A stretch of 64,000 nt of DNA from Ramlibacter sp. (lineage in GTDB: Bacteria > Pseudomonadota > Gammaproteobacteria > Burkholderiales > Burkholderiaceae_C): NCBI GenBank assembly GCA_019635435.1, contig JAHBZM010000001.1, positions 2,108,001 to 2,172,000 of the forward strand, in the 5' to 3' direction. Position numbers and translations under genes: made by a program. The notes beneath the pieces were generated by a model that saw nothing but the letters and a program-made list of their open reading frames with translations, was not told the DNA's origin and did no database searches. This document shows positions 24,816 to 36,086 of the stretch, in pieces; within the stretch, counting starts at the first letter, position 1; every line of letters starts with the position of its first letter.

Positions 24816-26039
24816 TTGAAGACCGTCCAGAAATCTGCCAAGTTGGCCAACGTCTGCTATGACATCCGCGGTCCCATCATGGATGCGGCCCGGCAGATGG
24901 AGGAAGACGGCCACAAGATCATCAAGCTCAACATCGGCAACATGGCGCCGTTCGGCTTTGATGCGCCCGAGGAAATCCAGCAGGACATGATCCGCAACCT
25001 GCCCACCTCGGCCGGCTATTCGGACAGCAAGGGCATCTTTGCGGCGCGCAAGGCCGTGATGCACTACACCCAGCAGCAGGGCATCAAGGGCGTGGTGCTG
25101 GAAGACATCTACCTGGGCAACGGCGCCAGCGAGCTGATCGTCATGGCCACCAACGCATTGTGCGACGACGGCGACGAACTGCTGATGCCGTCGCCCGACT
25201 ACCCGCTGTGGACCGCCGCGGTCAGCCTGTCGGGCGGCACGCCGGTGCACTACCTGTGCGACGAGGCCAACGGCTGGATGCCCGACCTGGACGACCTGCG
25301 CCGCAAGATCACGCCGCGCACCAAGGGCATCGTCGTCATCAACCCCAACAACCCCACGGGCGCGCTGTACTCAGACGAACTGCTCAAGGCCATCGTCGCG
25401 ATCGCGCGCGAGCATGGCCTGGTGATCCTGGCCGACGAGGTCTACGACAAGGTGCTGTACGAGGATGCGAAGCACACGGCCATCGCCAGCCTCAGCGAAG
25501 ACGTGCTCACGCTGACCTTCAACTCCCTGAGCAAGAGCTACCGTTCCTGCGGCTACCGGGCCGGCTGGATGGTGGTGTCGGGCGACAAGAAGCCCGCGGC
25601 CGACTACATCGAAGGCCTGAACATGCTCACCAACATGCGGTTGTGCGCCAATGTGCCGGGTCAGTGGGCGATCCAGACCGCGCTGGGCGGCTACCAGAGC
25701 ATCAACGAGCTGATCGCCCCGGGCGGGCGCCTGCGCCGCCAGCGCGACCTGGCCTACGAGCTGATCACGGCCATTCCGGGCGTGAGCTGCGTCAAGCCGT
25801 CGGCCGCGCTGTACATGTTCCCCCGGCTGGACCCCAAGGTCTACCCGATCACCGACGACCGCCAGTTCTTCCTGGAGCTGCTGCAGGAAACACGCGTGAT
25901 GCTGGTGCAGGGCACGGGCTTCAACTGGGCCACGCCGGACCATTTCCGCATCGTGTTCCTGCCGCACGAGGACGACCTGCGCGAAGCCATCGGCCGCATT
26001 GCGCGGTTCCTCGAAAGCTATCGAAAACGTAGCGCCTGA
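24816..26039 (+). CDS. alaA: Alanine/valine-pyruvate type aminotransferase (AlaA-like)
   Basis: A 407-residue class I PLP aminotransferase. The start is TTG at 24816 because a strong GGAGG (24807-24811) sits correctly before it and KTVQKSAKLANVCYDIRGPI matches the family N-terminus. Visible blocks are LNIGNMAPFGF, NPNNPTGALYS, ILADEVYDKVLY and the PLP lysine in FNSLSKSYRSCGYRAGW. It makes alanine from pyruvate and glutamate. It precedes hom and thrC on the same strand; the stop lies inside a dispersed repeat. Confidence 0.92.
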   Translation: MKTVQKSAKLANVCYDIRGPIMDAARQMEEDGHKIIKLNIGNMAPFGFDAPEEIQQDMIRNLPTSAGYSDSKGIFAARKAVMHYTQQQGIKGVVLEDIYLGNGASELIVMATNALCDDGDELLMPSPDYPLWTAAVSLSGGTPVHYLCDEANGWMPDLDDLRRKITPRTKGIVVINPNNPTGALYSDELLKAIVAIAREHGLVILADEVYDKVLYEDAKHTAIASLSEDVLTLTFNSLSKSYRSCGYRAGWMVVSGDKKPAADYIEGLNMLTNMRLCANVPGQWAIQTALGGYQSINELIAPGGRLRRQRDLAYELITAIPGVSCVKPSAALYMFPRLDPKVYPITDDRQFFLELLQETRVMLVQGTGFNWATPDHFRIVFLPHEDDLREAIGRIARFLESYRKRSA

Positions 26040-26070
26040 GCGCCGGCTGGCGTGGACTACAGCCACTTTT
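26016..26070. repeat. Dispersed intergenic repeat, copy 4 (diverged)
   Basis: GCTATCGAAAACGTAGC, GGCTGGCGTGGACTACAG and CCACTTTTAT follow the same order as in the other copies. It overlaps the last codons and stop of the aminotransferase gene and ends 17 bp before hom. Confidence 0.6.
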
Positions 26071-26086
26071 ATTCAGAAAAAGCAAG

Positions 26087-27409
26087 ATGAAACCGATCCA
26101 AGTAGGCCTGTTGGGCATTGGCACCGTGGGCAGTGGCACCTTCAATGTGCTCAAGCGCAACCAGGAAGAAATCCGCCGCCGCGCCGGCCGCGGCATCGAG
26201 ATCACCATGGTGGCCGACCTGGACACCGCGCGCGCCCAGGCCGTGGTGGGCGACCAGGCCCGGGTGGTCAACGACGCGCGCGCCGTCATTGCCAACCCTG
26301 ACATCGACATCGTCATCGAGCTGATCGGCGGCTACGGCATTGCGCGGGCCCTGGTCATGGAGGCCATCGAGGCCGGCAAGCATGTGGTCACCGCCAACAA
26401 GGCGCTGCTGGCCGTGCATGGCACCGAGATTTTTGCCGCCGCGCACCGCAAGGGCGTGATGGTGGCGTTCGAGGCCGCGGTGGCCGGCGGCATTCCCATC
26501 ATCAAGGCGCTGCGCGAGGGTCTCACGGCCAACAGCATCGAGTGGATCGCCGGCATCATCAACGGCACCACCAACTTCATCCTGTCCGAGATGCGCGACA
26601 AGGGGCTGGACTTTGGCGTGGTGCTCAAGGAAGCGCAGCGCCTGGGCTATGCCGAGGCCGACCCCACCTTCGACATCGAAGGCGTCGATGCCGCGCACAA
26701 GGTCACGCTCATGAGCGCCATTGCCTTCGGCATCCCGGTGCAGTTTGACAAGGCTTACGTCGAGGGCATCACCCAGCTTGGCGCCGCCGACATCAAGTAC
26801 GCCGAGCAGCTGGGTTACCGCATCAAGCTGCTGGGCATCACCAAGCGCGTGGCCACGGGCATTGAACTGCGCGTGCACCCCAGCCTGGTGCCCACCAAGC
26901 GGCTGATCGCCAATGTGGAAGGGGCCATGAACGCCGTGGTGGTGCAGGGCGATGCCGTGGGCACCACGCTGTACTACGGCAAGGGCGCGGGCTCCGAGCC
27001 CACGGCCAGCGCCGTGATTGCCGACCTGGTGGACATCACCCGCCTGCACACGGCCGACGCCGCGCAGCGCGTGCCGCACCTGGCCTTCCAGCCCGATGCC
27101 ATGAGCGACGCGCCTGTGCTGCCCATGAGCGAGGTGGTGACCAGCTACTATCTGCGCCTGCGCGTGGCCGACGAGGCCGGCGTGCTGGCCAAGGTCACGG
27201 GCATCCTGGCCGGCGCGGGCATCAGCATCGACGCCGTGCTGCAGCGCGAGGCCGACGAGGTGAGCCAGGCCGGCGAGAACCAGACCGACCTGATCATCCT
27301 CACGCACGACACGCGCGAGGGCACCATGAACGAGGCGCTCGCGCAGATGCAGGCCCTGCCCACCGTGGTGGCGCCGATCACGCGCATCCGCAAGGAAGAG
27401 CTGGCGTAA
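26087..27409 (+). CDS. hom: Homoserine dehydrogenase
   Basis: A 440-residue monofunctional enzyme reducing aspartate semialdehyde to homoserine for threonine and methionine synthesis. It has a Rossmann N-terminus (VGLLGIGTVGSGTF), the catalytic domain (VTANKALLA, GGIPIIKALREGL, INGTTNFILSEM, GYAEADPTFDIEGVDAAHK) and a C-terminal ACT domain (YYLRLRVADEAGVLAKVTGIL) for feedback control. It lies 10 nt before thrC; homoserine kinase is not in this cluster. Confidence 0.97.
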   Translation: MKPIQVGLLGIGTVGSGTFNVLKRNQEEIRRRAGRGIEITMVADLDTARAQAVVGDQARVVNDARAVIANPDIDIVIELIGGYGIARALVMEAIEAGKHVVTANKALLAVHGTEIFAAAHRKGVMVAFEAAVAGGIPIIKALREGLTANSIEWIAGIINGTTNFILSEMRDKGLDFGVVLKEAQRLGYAEADPTFDIEGVDAAHKVTLMSAIAFGIPVQFDKAYVEGITQLGAADIKYAEQLGYRIKLLGITKRVATGIELRVHPSLVPTKRLIANVEGAMNAVVVQGDAVGTTLYYGKGAGSEPTASAVIADLVDITRLHTADAAQRVPHLAFQPDAMSDAPVLPMSEVVTSYYLRLRVADEAGVLAKVTGILAGAGISIDAVLQREADEVSQAGENQTDLIILTHDTREGTMNEALAQMQALPTVVAPITRIRKEELA

Positions 27410-27419
27410 GGACCAAGGC

Positions 27420-28835
27420 ATGCACTACCTGAGCACCCGCGGCCACCCCGACCGCAAACGCTTCTGCGAAATCCTGCTGGAGGGCCTGGCGCCCGATGGC
27501 GGCCTGTACCTGCCCGAGCGCTACCCGCAGGTGGACGATGCCACGCTCACGCGCTGGCGCGGCCTGGCGTATGCCGACCTTGCGTTTGAAATCCTCTCGC
27601 TGTACATCGACGACATCCCGCCCGCTGACCTGCGCGCGCTGTGCCACAAGACCTACACCGAGGCCGTCTTTGGCACGCCGCAGATCGTGCCGCTCAAGCC
27701 GCTGGAGCCGGGCCTGAGCCTGCAGGCCCTGTCCAACGGCCCGACGCTGGCCTTCAAGGACATGGCCATGCAGCTGCTGGGCAACCTGTTCGAGTACGAA
27801 CTGGCGCGCCGCGGCGAGCAGCTCAACATCCTGGGCGCCACCAGCGGCGACACCGGCAGCGCGGCCGAGTACGCCATGCGCGGCAAGCAGGGCGTGCGCG
27901 TGTTCATGACCAGCCCGCATGGCCGCATGAGCCCGTTTCAGCAGGCGCAGATGTTCAGCCTGCAGGACGCCAACATCCACAACCTCGCGGTGCAAGGCGT
28001 GTTTGACGACTGCCAGGACATCGTCAAGGCCGTGAGCAACGACCTGGCCTTCAAGCGCAAGTACCGCATCGGCACCGTCAACTCCATCAACTGGGCCCGG
28101 CTGGTGGCGCAGGTGGTGTATTACTTTGCCGGCTACCTGCAGGCCACCACGGCCAACACGCAGAAAGTCAGCTTCACCGTGCCCAGCGGCAACTTCGGCA
28201 ACATCTGCGCCGGCCATGTGGCGCGCAGCATGGGCTTGCCGATCGACCAGCTGGTGCTGGCCACCAATGAAAACGACGTGCTCGACGAGTTCTTCCGCAC
28301 TGGCGTCTACCGGGTGCGCGGCAGCGCCGACACGCACGAGACCTCCAGCCCGTCGATGGACATTTCCAAGGCCAGCAACTTCGAGCGCTTTGTGTTCGAC
28401 CTGCTGGGCCGCGATGGCGCGCGGGTCAAGGACCTGTTTGGCGCGCAGCTGTCGGCCACGGGCCGCTTCGACCTGTCGGGCGACCCGGCATTTGCCAGGG
28501 CTGCGTCAACCTTTGGCTTTGTCAGCGGCAAGAGCACTCACGCCGACCGCCTGGCCACCATCCGCGACACGCACCAGCGGTTTGGCGTGACCATCGACAC
28601 CCACACCGCCGACGGCCTGAAGGTGGCGCGCGAGCACCTGACGCCCGGCGTGCCCATGCTGGTGCTGGAGACCGCGCTGCCCATCAAGTTCGCCGCCACC
28701 ATCGTCGAGGCGCTGGGCCATGAGCCCGAGCGCCCGCCGCAGTTCGAGGGCATTGAAGACCTGCCCAAGCGCGTGCAGGTGGTGCCGGCCGACACCGCGG
28801 CCGTGCAGGCCTACATTGCGGCACATTGCGCCTGA
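27420..28835 (+). CDS. thrC: Threonine synthase
   Basis: A 471-residue PLP enzyme that converts O-phosphohomoserine to threonine. The N-terminus MHYLSTRGHPDRKRFCEILLEGLAPDGGLYLPERYP is the class 1 threonine synthase signature. The PLP lysine lies in GPTLAFKDMAMQLLGN, followed by ILGATSGDTGSAAEYAM and FTVPSGNFGN. It is co-transcribed with hom. Confidence 0.97.
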   Translation: MHYLSTRGHPDRKRFCEILLEGLAPDGGLYLPERYPQVDDATLTRWRGLAYADLAFEILSLYIDDIPPADLRALCHKTYTEAVFGTPQIVPLKPLEPGLSLQALSNGPTLAFKDMAMQLLGNLFEYELARRGEQLNILGATSGDTGSAAEYAMRGKQGVRVFMTSPHGRMSPFQQAQMFSLQDANIHNLAVQGVFDDCQDIVKAVSNDLAFKRKYRIGTVNSINWARLVAQVVYYFAGYLQATTANTQKVSFTVPSGNFGNICAGHVARSMGLPIDQLVLATNENDVLDEFFRTGVYRVRGSADTHETSSPSMDISKASNFERFVFDLLGRDGARVKDLFGAQLSATGRFDLSGDPAFARAASTFGFVSGKSTHADRLATIRDTHQRFGVTIDTHTADGLKVAREHLTPGVPMLVLETALPIKFAATIVEALGHEPERPPQFEGIEDLPKRVQVVPADTAAVQAYIAAHCA

Positions 28836-28860
28836 GGCACCTGTGGCGCCCGAGTTTGGA

Positions 28861-28920
28861 GTCAAACAGGCCTGGAGTCCAGACGGGGCGGCCATTGTGT
28901 GCACCTGAAACCATAGCAAA
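28861..28920. repeat. Dispersed intergenic repeat, copy 5
   Basis: GTCAAACAGGCCTGGAGTCC then GGGGCGGCCATTGTG and a final CCATAGCAAA match the other copies in order. It lies between thrC and mobB, both on the plus strand. Confidence 0.72.
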
Positions 28921-28932
28921 CCGGAAGTTCAC

Positions 28933-29466
28933 ATGAAGGTCGCAGGCTTTGCAGGGTTCTCGGGCGCGGGCAAGACCACGCTGATCGAGCAGCTCATTCC
29001 CGCGCTCAGGACGCTGGGCCAGCGCGTGTCGGTGGTCAAGCACGCGCACCACAGGTTCGACATCGACCACCCGGGCAAGGACACCTTCCGCCACCGCGAG
29101 GCCGGCGCCTTCGAGGTGGTGGTGGCCTCGGACAAGCGGCTGGCGCTGATGCGCGAGTTCGAGCAGCCCACGCCGCTCACGGTGCACCACCTGCTGGCCG
29201 AGCTCTACGAGGGCGTGGACTGGGTGCTGGTGGAGGGCTTTCGGGACAGCAACCTCCAGAAGATCGAGGTCTGGCGCGCGGCCGCGGGCCACCCGGTGCG
29301 CTACCCGCACGACGACTTCATTGCCGCCGTGGCCACGTCGCTGCCCGCGCAGCTGCCCGAACCCACCCTGCGCCCGGTGCTGGATCTGGACGACCCGGCT
29401 GCCATCGCGCGCTGGCTGGCCGACAATGGCGAACGCTTCGACTACAACCCGGAACTGTTTGCATGA
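28933..29466 (+). CDS. mobB: Molybdopterin-guanine dinucleotide biosynthesis protein B
   Basis: A 177-residue GTP-binding protein with P-loop GFSGAGKTTLIEQL at residues 6-19, the VVKHAHHRFDIDHPGKDT segment and VLVEGFRD, all typical of MobB. It helps MobA attach GMP to molybdenum cofactor. Its stop overlaps the start of moeA by 4 nt. Confidence 0.94.
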   Translation: MKVAGFAGFSGAGKTTLIEQLIPALRTLGQRVSVVKHAHHRFDIDHPGKDTFRHREAGAFEVVVASDKRLALMREFEQPTPLTVHHLLAELYEGVDWVLVEGFRDSNLQKIEVWRAAAGHPVRYPHDDFIAAVATSLPAQLPEPTLRPVLDLDDPAAIARWLADNGERFDYNPELFA

Positions 29467-30728
29467 GCGCTTCCACTCCCCAGGCCACCTCGCCAGCCGC
29501 CGCCCCGCGCGCGCCGCTGCGCCCGCTCGACGAGGTGCTGGCCGACCTGCTGGGCCACGCCACGCCGCTGGCCGGCACCGACACCGTCTCCACCTTCGAG
29601 GCCGACGGCCGCGTGCTCGCGCAAGACCTGGTCTCGGCCCTGCAGGTGCCGCCGCAGGACAACAGCGCCATGGACGGCTACGCCGTGCGCGTGGCCGACC
29701 TCGCCACCGCCGCCGGCCAGCCCCTGGCCGTGAGCCAGCGCATTCCCGCGGGCAGCACGGGCACGGCCCTGGCCCCGGGCAGCGTGGCGCGCATCTTCAC
29801 CGGCGCGCCCGTGCCGCCGGGCGCCGATGCCGTGGTGATGCAGGAAGAGGCCCAGCCCGCGGGCGAAGGCCGCGTGAGCTTCGCCGCGCCGCCGCCGCTG
29901 GGCCAGCACATCCGCCGCGCGGGCGAAGACATCCGTCTGGGCAGCGTGGTGCTGGCGCGGGGCCAGCGGCTGGACGCCGCCTCGCTGGGCCTGGCGGCCA
30001 GCATGGGCCTGGCCGGGCTGCCGGTGGCCCGCCGCCCGCGCGTGGCCCTGTTCTCCACGGGCGACGAACTGGTGCTGCCCGGCGATGTGCCGCCCGAGCA
30101 GATGAAGCCCGGCGCCATCTACAACGCCAACCGCTTCTTTCTGCGCGCTCTGCTGCGCCGGCTGGGCTGCGAGGTCACCGACCTGGGCGTGGTGCCCGAC
30201 CGGCTCGATGCCACCGTGCAGGCGCTGCGCGGCGCGGCGCAGGCCCATGACCTGATCGTGACCAGTGGCGGCGTCTCGGTGGGCGAGGAAGACCATGTCA
30301 AGCCCGCGGTGCAGCAGCTGGGCTCGCTGGACCTCTGGCAGCTCGCCATCAAGCCCGGCAAGCCGTTTGCCTATGGGCGGGTGGGCGCGGCCCATTTCAT
30401 CGGCCTGCCGGGCAACCCGGTGTCCAGCTTCGTGACCTATCTGCTGCTGGTGCGGCCCTTCATCCTCAAGCTGCAGGGCGCAACCGCGCTGTCGGTCCCG
30501 GCGGCCGCCGCGCGGGCCGACTTTGCCTGGCCCCGGGCCGACCGGCGCCGCGAGTTCGTGCGCGTGCGGCGCAACGCGGCGGGCGGCCTGGACCTGTTTG
30601 CCAACCAGAGCTCGGGCGTGCTGACCTCCATGGTCTGGGGCGATGGCCTGGTGGACATCGCGCCGGGCCGCACCATCGCGCCCGGCGACACCGTGCCGTT
30701 CATTTCACTCACGGAGCTCATGGCATGA
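29463..30728 (+). CDS. moeA: Molybdopterin molybdenumtransferase
   Basis: A 421-residue MoeA that inserts molybdate into adenylylated molybdopterin. Domain blocks include QDNSAMDGYAVR, GSVARIFTGAPVPPGADAVVMQEE, the MoaB/MogA-like fold with FSTGDELV and SGGVSVGEEDHVK, and GLPGNPVSSFVTYLLLVRPFI before the C-terminal domain. It overlaps mobB and moaD by 4 nt each. Confidence 0.96.
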   Translation: MSASTPQATSPAAAPRAPLRPLDEVLADLLGHATPLAGTDTVSTFEADGRVLAQDLVSALQVPPQDNSAMDGYAVRVADLATAAGQPLAVSQRIPAGSTGTALAPGSVARIFTGAPVPPGADAVVMQEEAQPAGEGRVSFAAPPPLGQHIRRAGEDIRLGSVVLARGQRLDAASLGLAASMGLAGLPVARRPRVALFSTGDELVLPGDVPPEQMKPGAIYNANRFFLRALLRRLGCEVTDLGVVPDRLDATVQALRGAAQAHDLIVTSGGVSVGEEDHVKPAVQQLGSLDLWQLAIKPGKPFAYGRVGAAHFIGLPGNPVSSFVTYLLLVRPFILKLQGATALSVPAAAARADFAWPRADRRREFVRVRRNAAGGLDLFANQSSGVLTSMVWGDGLVDIAPGRTIAPGDTVPFISLTELMA

Positions 30729-30976
30729 AGGTGGGCATCAAGTACTTTGCCTCGATCCGCGAGGCCCTTGGCCAGGGCAGCGAAACCGTGCAGACCCAGG
30801 CCACCACCGTGGGCGCGCTGCGCGACGAGCTGATCGCGCGCGGCGGCGCCCATGCCCAGAGCCTGGCGCGCGGGCGGGCCGTGCGCGCCGCGCTTGACCA
30901 GGTCATGGCCGACGAGGCCGCGGTGCTGGCCGAGGGCTGCGAGGTGGCGTTCTTTCCACCGGTGACCGGGGGCTGA
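30725..30976 (+). CDS. moaD: Molybdopterin synthase small subunit
   Basis: An 83-residue ubiquitin-fold sulfur carrier ending in the required Gly-Gly (FFPPVTGG), which is thiocarboxylated and donates sulfur for molybdopterin. VGIKYFASIREALGQGSETV is the usual first strand-helix. It overlaps moeA by 4 nt; a repeat separates it from moaE. Confidence 0.95.
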   Translation: MKVGIKYFASIREALGQGSETVQTQATTVGALRDELIARGGAHAQSLARGRAVRAALDQVMADEAAVLAEGCEVAFFPPVTGG

Positions 30977-31063
30977 CATGGCCCCCACGCTTGCCACTTT
31001 GTGTGCTGCGCTGCCCCCCGAGGGGGCTTCAGCCGCCTTGGGGCGGCCCGGCGGGGGCTGAAC
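30977..31063. repeat. GC-rich dispersed repeat, family B copy 2, between moaD and moaE
   Basis: GCCCCCCGAGGGGGC, GCCGCCTTGGGGCGGC and GGCGGGGGCTGA form stacked inverted repeats. It resembles the ahpC-ahpF spacer at 4991-5073. It breaks an otherwise overlapping operon, pushing moaE 87 bp away from moaD. Confidence 0.6.
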
Positions 31064-31525
31064 ATGCCGGCGCGCGTGTCCATCCAGCAGGCCGATTTCA
31101 ACCTCGCCGACGAGATTGCCGCGCTGCGCCAGGGCGATGGCCGCGTGGGCGCGGTCTGCAGCTTTGTGGGCACGGTGCGTGACCGCAATGACGGCACCCA
31201 GGTGGGCTCGATGGAACTGGAGCACTACCCCGGCATGACCGAGAAGGCCATCGAGGCCATGATCGACGAGGCGCTCAAGCGCTTTGACATCCACGCCGCG
31301 CGCGTGATCCACCGCGTGGGCCTGCTGCAGCCACTGGACCAGATCGTGCTGGTGGCCGTGACCTCGGCCCACCGCGGCCAGAGCTTCCAGGCCTGCGAGT
31401 TCCTCATGGACTACCTGAAGACCCGCGCGCCATTCTGGAAGAAGGAGCAGACCCCGCAGGGCGCGCGCTGGGTCGATGCGCGGGCGCAGGACGACGAGGC
31501 CCTGGCGCGCTGGGGCCTGAGCTGA
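31064..31525 (+). CDS. moaE: Molybdopterin synthase large subunit
   Basis: A 153-residue catalytic partner of MoaD. Blocks SFVGTVRDRNDGTQVGSMELEHYPGMTEKAI, IHRVGLLQPLDQIVLVAVTS and the late KTRAPFWKKEQTP, with its catalytic lysines, are diagnostic. The start is ATG at 31064; the frame upstream lies in repeat DNA. Confidence 0.96.
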   Translation: MPARVSIQQADFNLADEIAALRQGDGRVGAVCSFVGTVRDRNDGTQVGSMELEHYPGMTEKAIEAMIDEALKRFDIHAARVIHRVGLLQPLDQIVLVAVTSAHRGQSFQACEFLMDYLKTRAPFWKKEQTPQGARWVDARAQDDEALARWGLS

Positions 31526-31545
31526 TCAGCCTGCGCTGAGCTGAC

Positions 31546-32118
31546 TCAGTTCAGGTAGCGCGGCCGCCCCTGCGACGGGTCGTCCGGCGCCTCGGGCTCG
31601 GCCGGCGTGGCCACCGCCTGCGGCACCTGCCAGTCGGCCTGCACCAGGGCCTGGCGCGTCAGGTGCAGCAGGCCCTGCATCAGTTGCGGGTCGAGTTCGA
31701 GCTGGAAGCTGCGGGGCGCGCCGTCGCCGGGCGGTTTCTCCACAAAGTCCAGCCGCACCATGCTGCCGGGCAGCGGCGTGATGCTCACGTCGGTCACCAG
31801 CAGCGGGTCCTCGCCCAGCGGCAGGGAGTTCTGTTTCTCGTTGTAAGGGGTGTCAAAGTCGGCCTGCTGCAGGAACTCCTGCTTGCGGAAATCGGCCAGC
31901 ATGGCCTTCATGTCCTCGTCGGCGCCCGTGCCCGAGGTGACGCTGGCCTCCAGCTTGACCAGCTGCTCGGTCAGCACCTTGTTCAGCAGCGGCCACAGCC
32001 CCAGCGTGAGCCGGCGCGTGAACCACAGGCGCAGTTCCTCGGCTTCGGTGGTGTTGATGCGCACCAGCACGCGGTCCTGCTCGCCCAGGTAGGTGACGGA
32101 TAACTGGTGAACTTTCAT
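31546..32118 (-). CDS. Conserved protein of unknown function
   Basis: A 190-residue soluble protein starting MKVHQLSVTYLGEQDRVLVRINTTEAEELRLWFTRRL. I recognise no named domain. The pattern of beta strands around LVRINTTEAEELRLWFTRRLTLGLWPLL and a C-terminal LTRQALVQADW suggests a compact alpha/beta fold. ATG at 32118 is chosen over an upstream extension that would cross the clpB promoter. It is divergent from clpB and convergent with moaE. Confidence 0.75.
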   Translation of the reverse strand: MKVHQLSVTYLGEQDRVLVRINTTEAEELRLWFTRRLTLGLWPLLNKVLTEQLVKLEASVTSGTGADEDMKAMLADFRKQEFLQQADFDTPYNEKQNSLPLGEDPLLVTDVSITPLPGSMVRLDFVEKPPGDGAPRSFQLELDPQLMQGLLHLTRQALVQADWQVPQAVATPAEPEAPDDPSQGRPRYLN

Positions 32119-32167
32119 CCGGTTGATTTTAGTCAGCCCGCGCCCTCGCGCGCAGGCGCAAACTGAC

Positions 32168-32192
32168 CTTGAAAACCTGTGGATAACCCCAA
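32168..32192 (+). promoter_or_regulatory. Sigma32 heat-shock promoter of clpB
   Basis: CTTGAAA (32168-32174), a 12-bp spacer and ACCCCAAG (CCCCA at 32187-32191) match the sigma32 consensus CTTGAAA-N11-16-CCCCAT. It lies 34 bp before the clpB start. The spacer contains TGTGGATAA (32179-32187), a consensus DnaA box on the minus strand. Confidence 0.8.
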
Positions 32193-32225
32193 GGTGCCGG
32201 ACATGCGACAAGACACGGAGCCCTC

Positions 32226-34871
<2,646 letters not shown>

Positions 34872-34902
34872 ATGCCCAACCCAGAGGGCCGACAATAGGC
34901 GC

Positions 34903-35220
34903 ATGCAAGGTCTCTTCAACTTTCTCCTGCGGCTGGTCCTGCTGGCCGCGGGCCTGCTGTTTGCCGCCAGCCTCGCGCTGGCGGTGATGGTGCTGCTGGC
35001 CCTGTGGGGCCTGCGCATGCTGTGGGCCCGCCTCACGGGCCGGCCGGTCACGCCGTTCGTGATGCGCGTGGACCCGCGCGCGGGCTTTGGCCGCTTCTAT
35101 GGCGGCTTTCCCGGCGGGCGCGGTCGCGCGCCAGGCCACGCCGACGCGCCGGTGCAGCCCCCGGGCCCGCGCAGCGTGGCCGATGTGACCGACGTCCAGC
35201 CCAAGGAACCCCGCCACTGA
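34903..35220 (+). CDS. Small membrane protein of unknown function
   Basis: A 105-residue protein with one long or two short hydrophobic helices (about 4-42) followed by a GFGRFYGGFPGGRGR glycine/arginine segment and a proline-rich tail. Start ATG at 34903, 31 nt after clpB; the frame is open upstream but overlaps clpB. No family is recognised. It may be co-transcribed with clpB. Confidence 0.6.
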   Translation: MQGLFNFLLRLVLLAAGLLFAASLALAVMVLLALWGLRMLWARLTGRPVTPFVMRVDPRAGFGRFYGGFPGGRGRAPGHADAPVQPPGPRSVADVTDVQPKEPRH

Positions 35221-35256
35221 CCCCGTCCGGCTGAGCCGGGCACAGGGCGATGCACG

Positions 35257-35273
35257 CTGACAGCCATTGTCAG
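35257..35273. promoter_or_regulatory. Candidate operator CTGACA-N5-TGTCAG
   Basis: A perfect 6-5-6 inverted repeat lies 79 bp upstream of the dehydrogenase operon, in a 132-bp intergenic region. It is suited to a dimeric repressor; the protein is unknown. Confidence 0.45.
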
Positions 35274-35352
35274 AGACGGCCTACGCCCGTCTGACGCGCG
35301 GCCGCGCACCATTTGGAGGTTCTCTTGCAAAACCTCACACCAAGGAGCGGCC

Positions 35353-36075
35353 ATGCCCCACAACGCGGACCGGCGCGGGTTCCTGCGCAAATCATTCGCC
35401 ATCGTTCCCGCGGCGGCACTCACCGGCGCGGCCCACACCCAGCAGGCCCCGCGGCCCGTGGCCGCGTCCGAGGGCCCGGTGCCGGCGCCTTCAGCGCCTT
35501 ACCAGCCCAGCTTCTTCAACGCCGTGGAATGGGCCTGGCTGCAGGCCGCGGTGGCGCGGCTGATCCCGGCCGACGACACCGGTCCGGGCGCGCTGGAGGC
35601 CGGCGTGCCCGAGTTCATCGACCGGCAGATGGAAGGGCCGTTCGGCCACGCGGCCACGCGCTACATGCAGGGGCCGTTTGTCGAGTCGCCGCCCGAGTTT
35701 GGCTACCAGGGCCAGCTCACGCCGCGTGAGCTGTACCGCGCGGGCATGGCGGCCGTGGACGCGCACTGCAAGGCCAACCTGGGCGGCAAGGCCTTCGCGC
35801 AACTGGACGCCGCGGCGCAGGACACCGTGCTCAAGTCGCTGGAATCGGGCGCGCTGAAATTTGACACGTTGCCGGCGAAGACCTTCTTTGGCTTCCTGCT
35901 GCAAAACACCAAGGAGGGTTACCTCAGTGACCCGATCCATGGCGGCAACAAGAACGCTGGCGCGTGGAAGATGATCGGCTTTCCGGGCGCGCGCGCCGAC
36001 TTTGCCGACTGGGTGGGCCGGCCCGGCGTGCGCTACCCGTTGCCGCCCGTCACCATCAACGGGCCGCAAGGCTGA
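35353..36075 (+). CDS. Dehydrogenase small subunit with Tat signal (gluconate 2-dehydrogenase subunit 3 family)
   Basis: A 240-residue protein with a twin-arginine signal (DRRGFLRKSFAIVPAAALTGA), consistent with export in folded form. FNAVEWAWLQAAVARLIPADDTGPGALEAGVPEFID is the family core. It is thought to carry the FAD-containing large subunit through the Tat pathway. The next genes encode that flavoprotein and a cytochrome c subunit, a three-subunit periplasmic dehydrogenase. Confidence 0.9.
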   Translation: MPHNADRRGFLRKSFAIVPAAALTGAAHTQQAPRPVAASEGPVPAPSAPYQPSFFNAVEWAWLQAAVARLIPADDTGPGALEAGVPEFIDRQMEGPFGHAATRYMQGPFVESPPEFGYQGQLTPRELYRAGMAAVDAHCKANLGGKAFAQLDAAAQDTVLKSLESGALKFDTLPAKTFFGFLLQNTKEGYLSDPIHGGNKNAGAWKMIGFPGARADFADWVGRPGVRYPLPPVTINGPQG

Positions 36076-36086
36076 AGGAGCACCCC

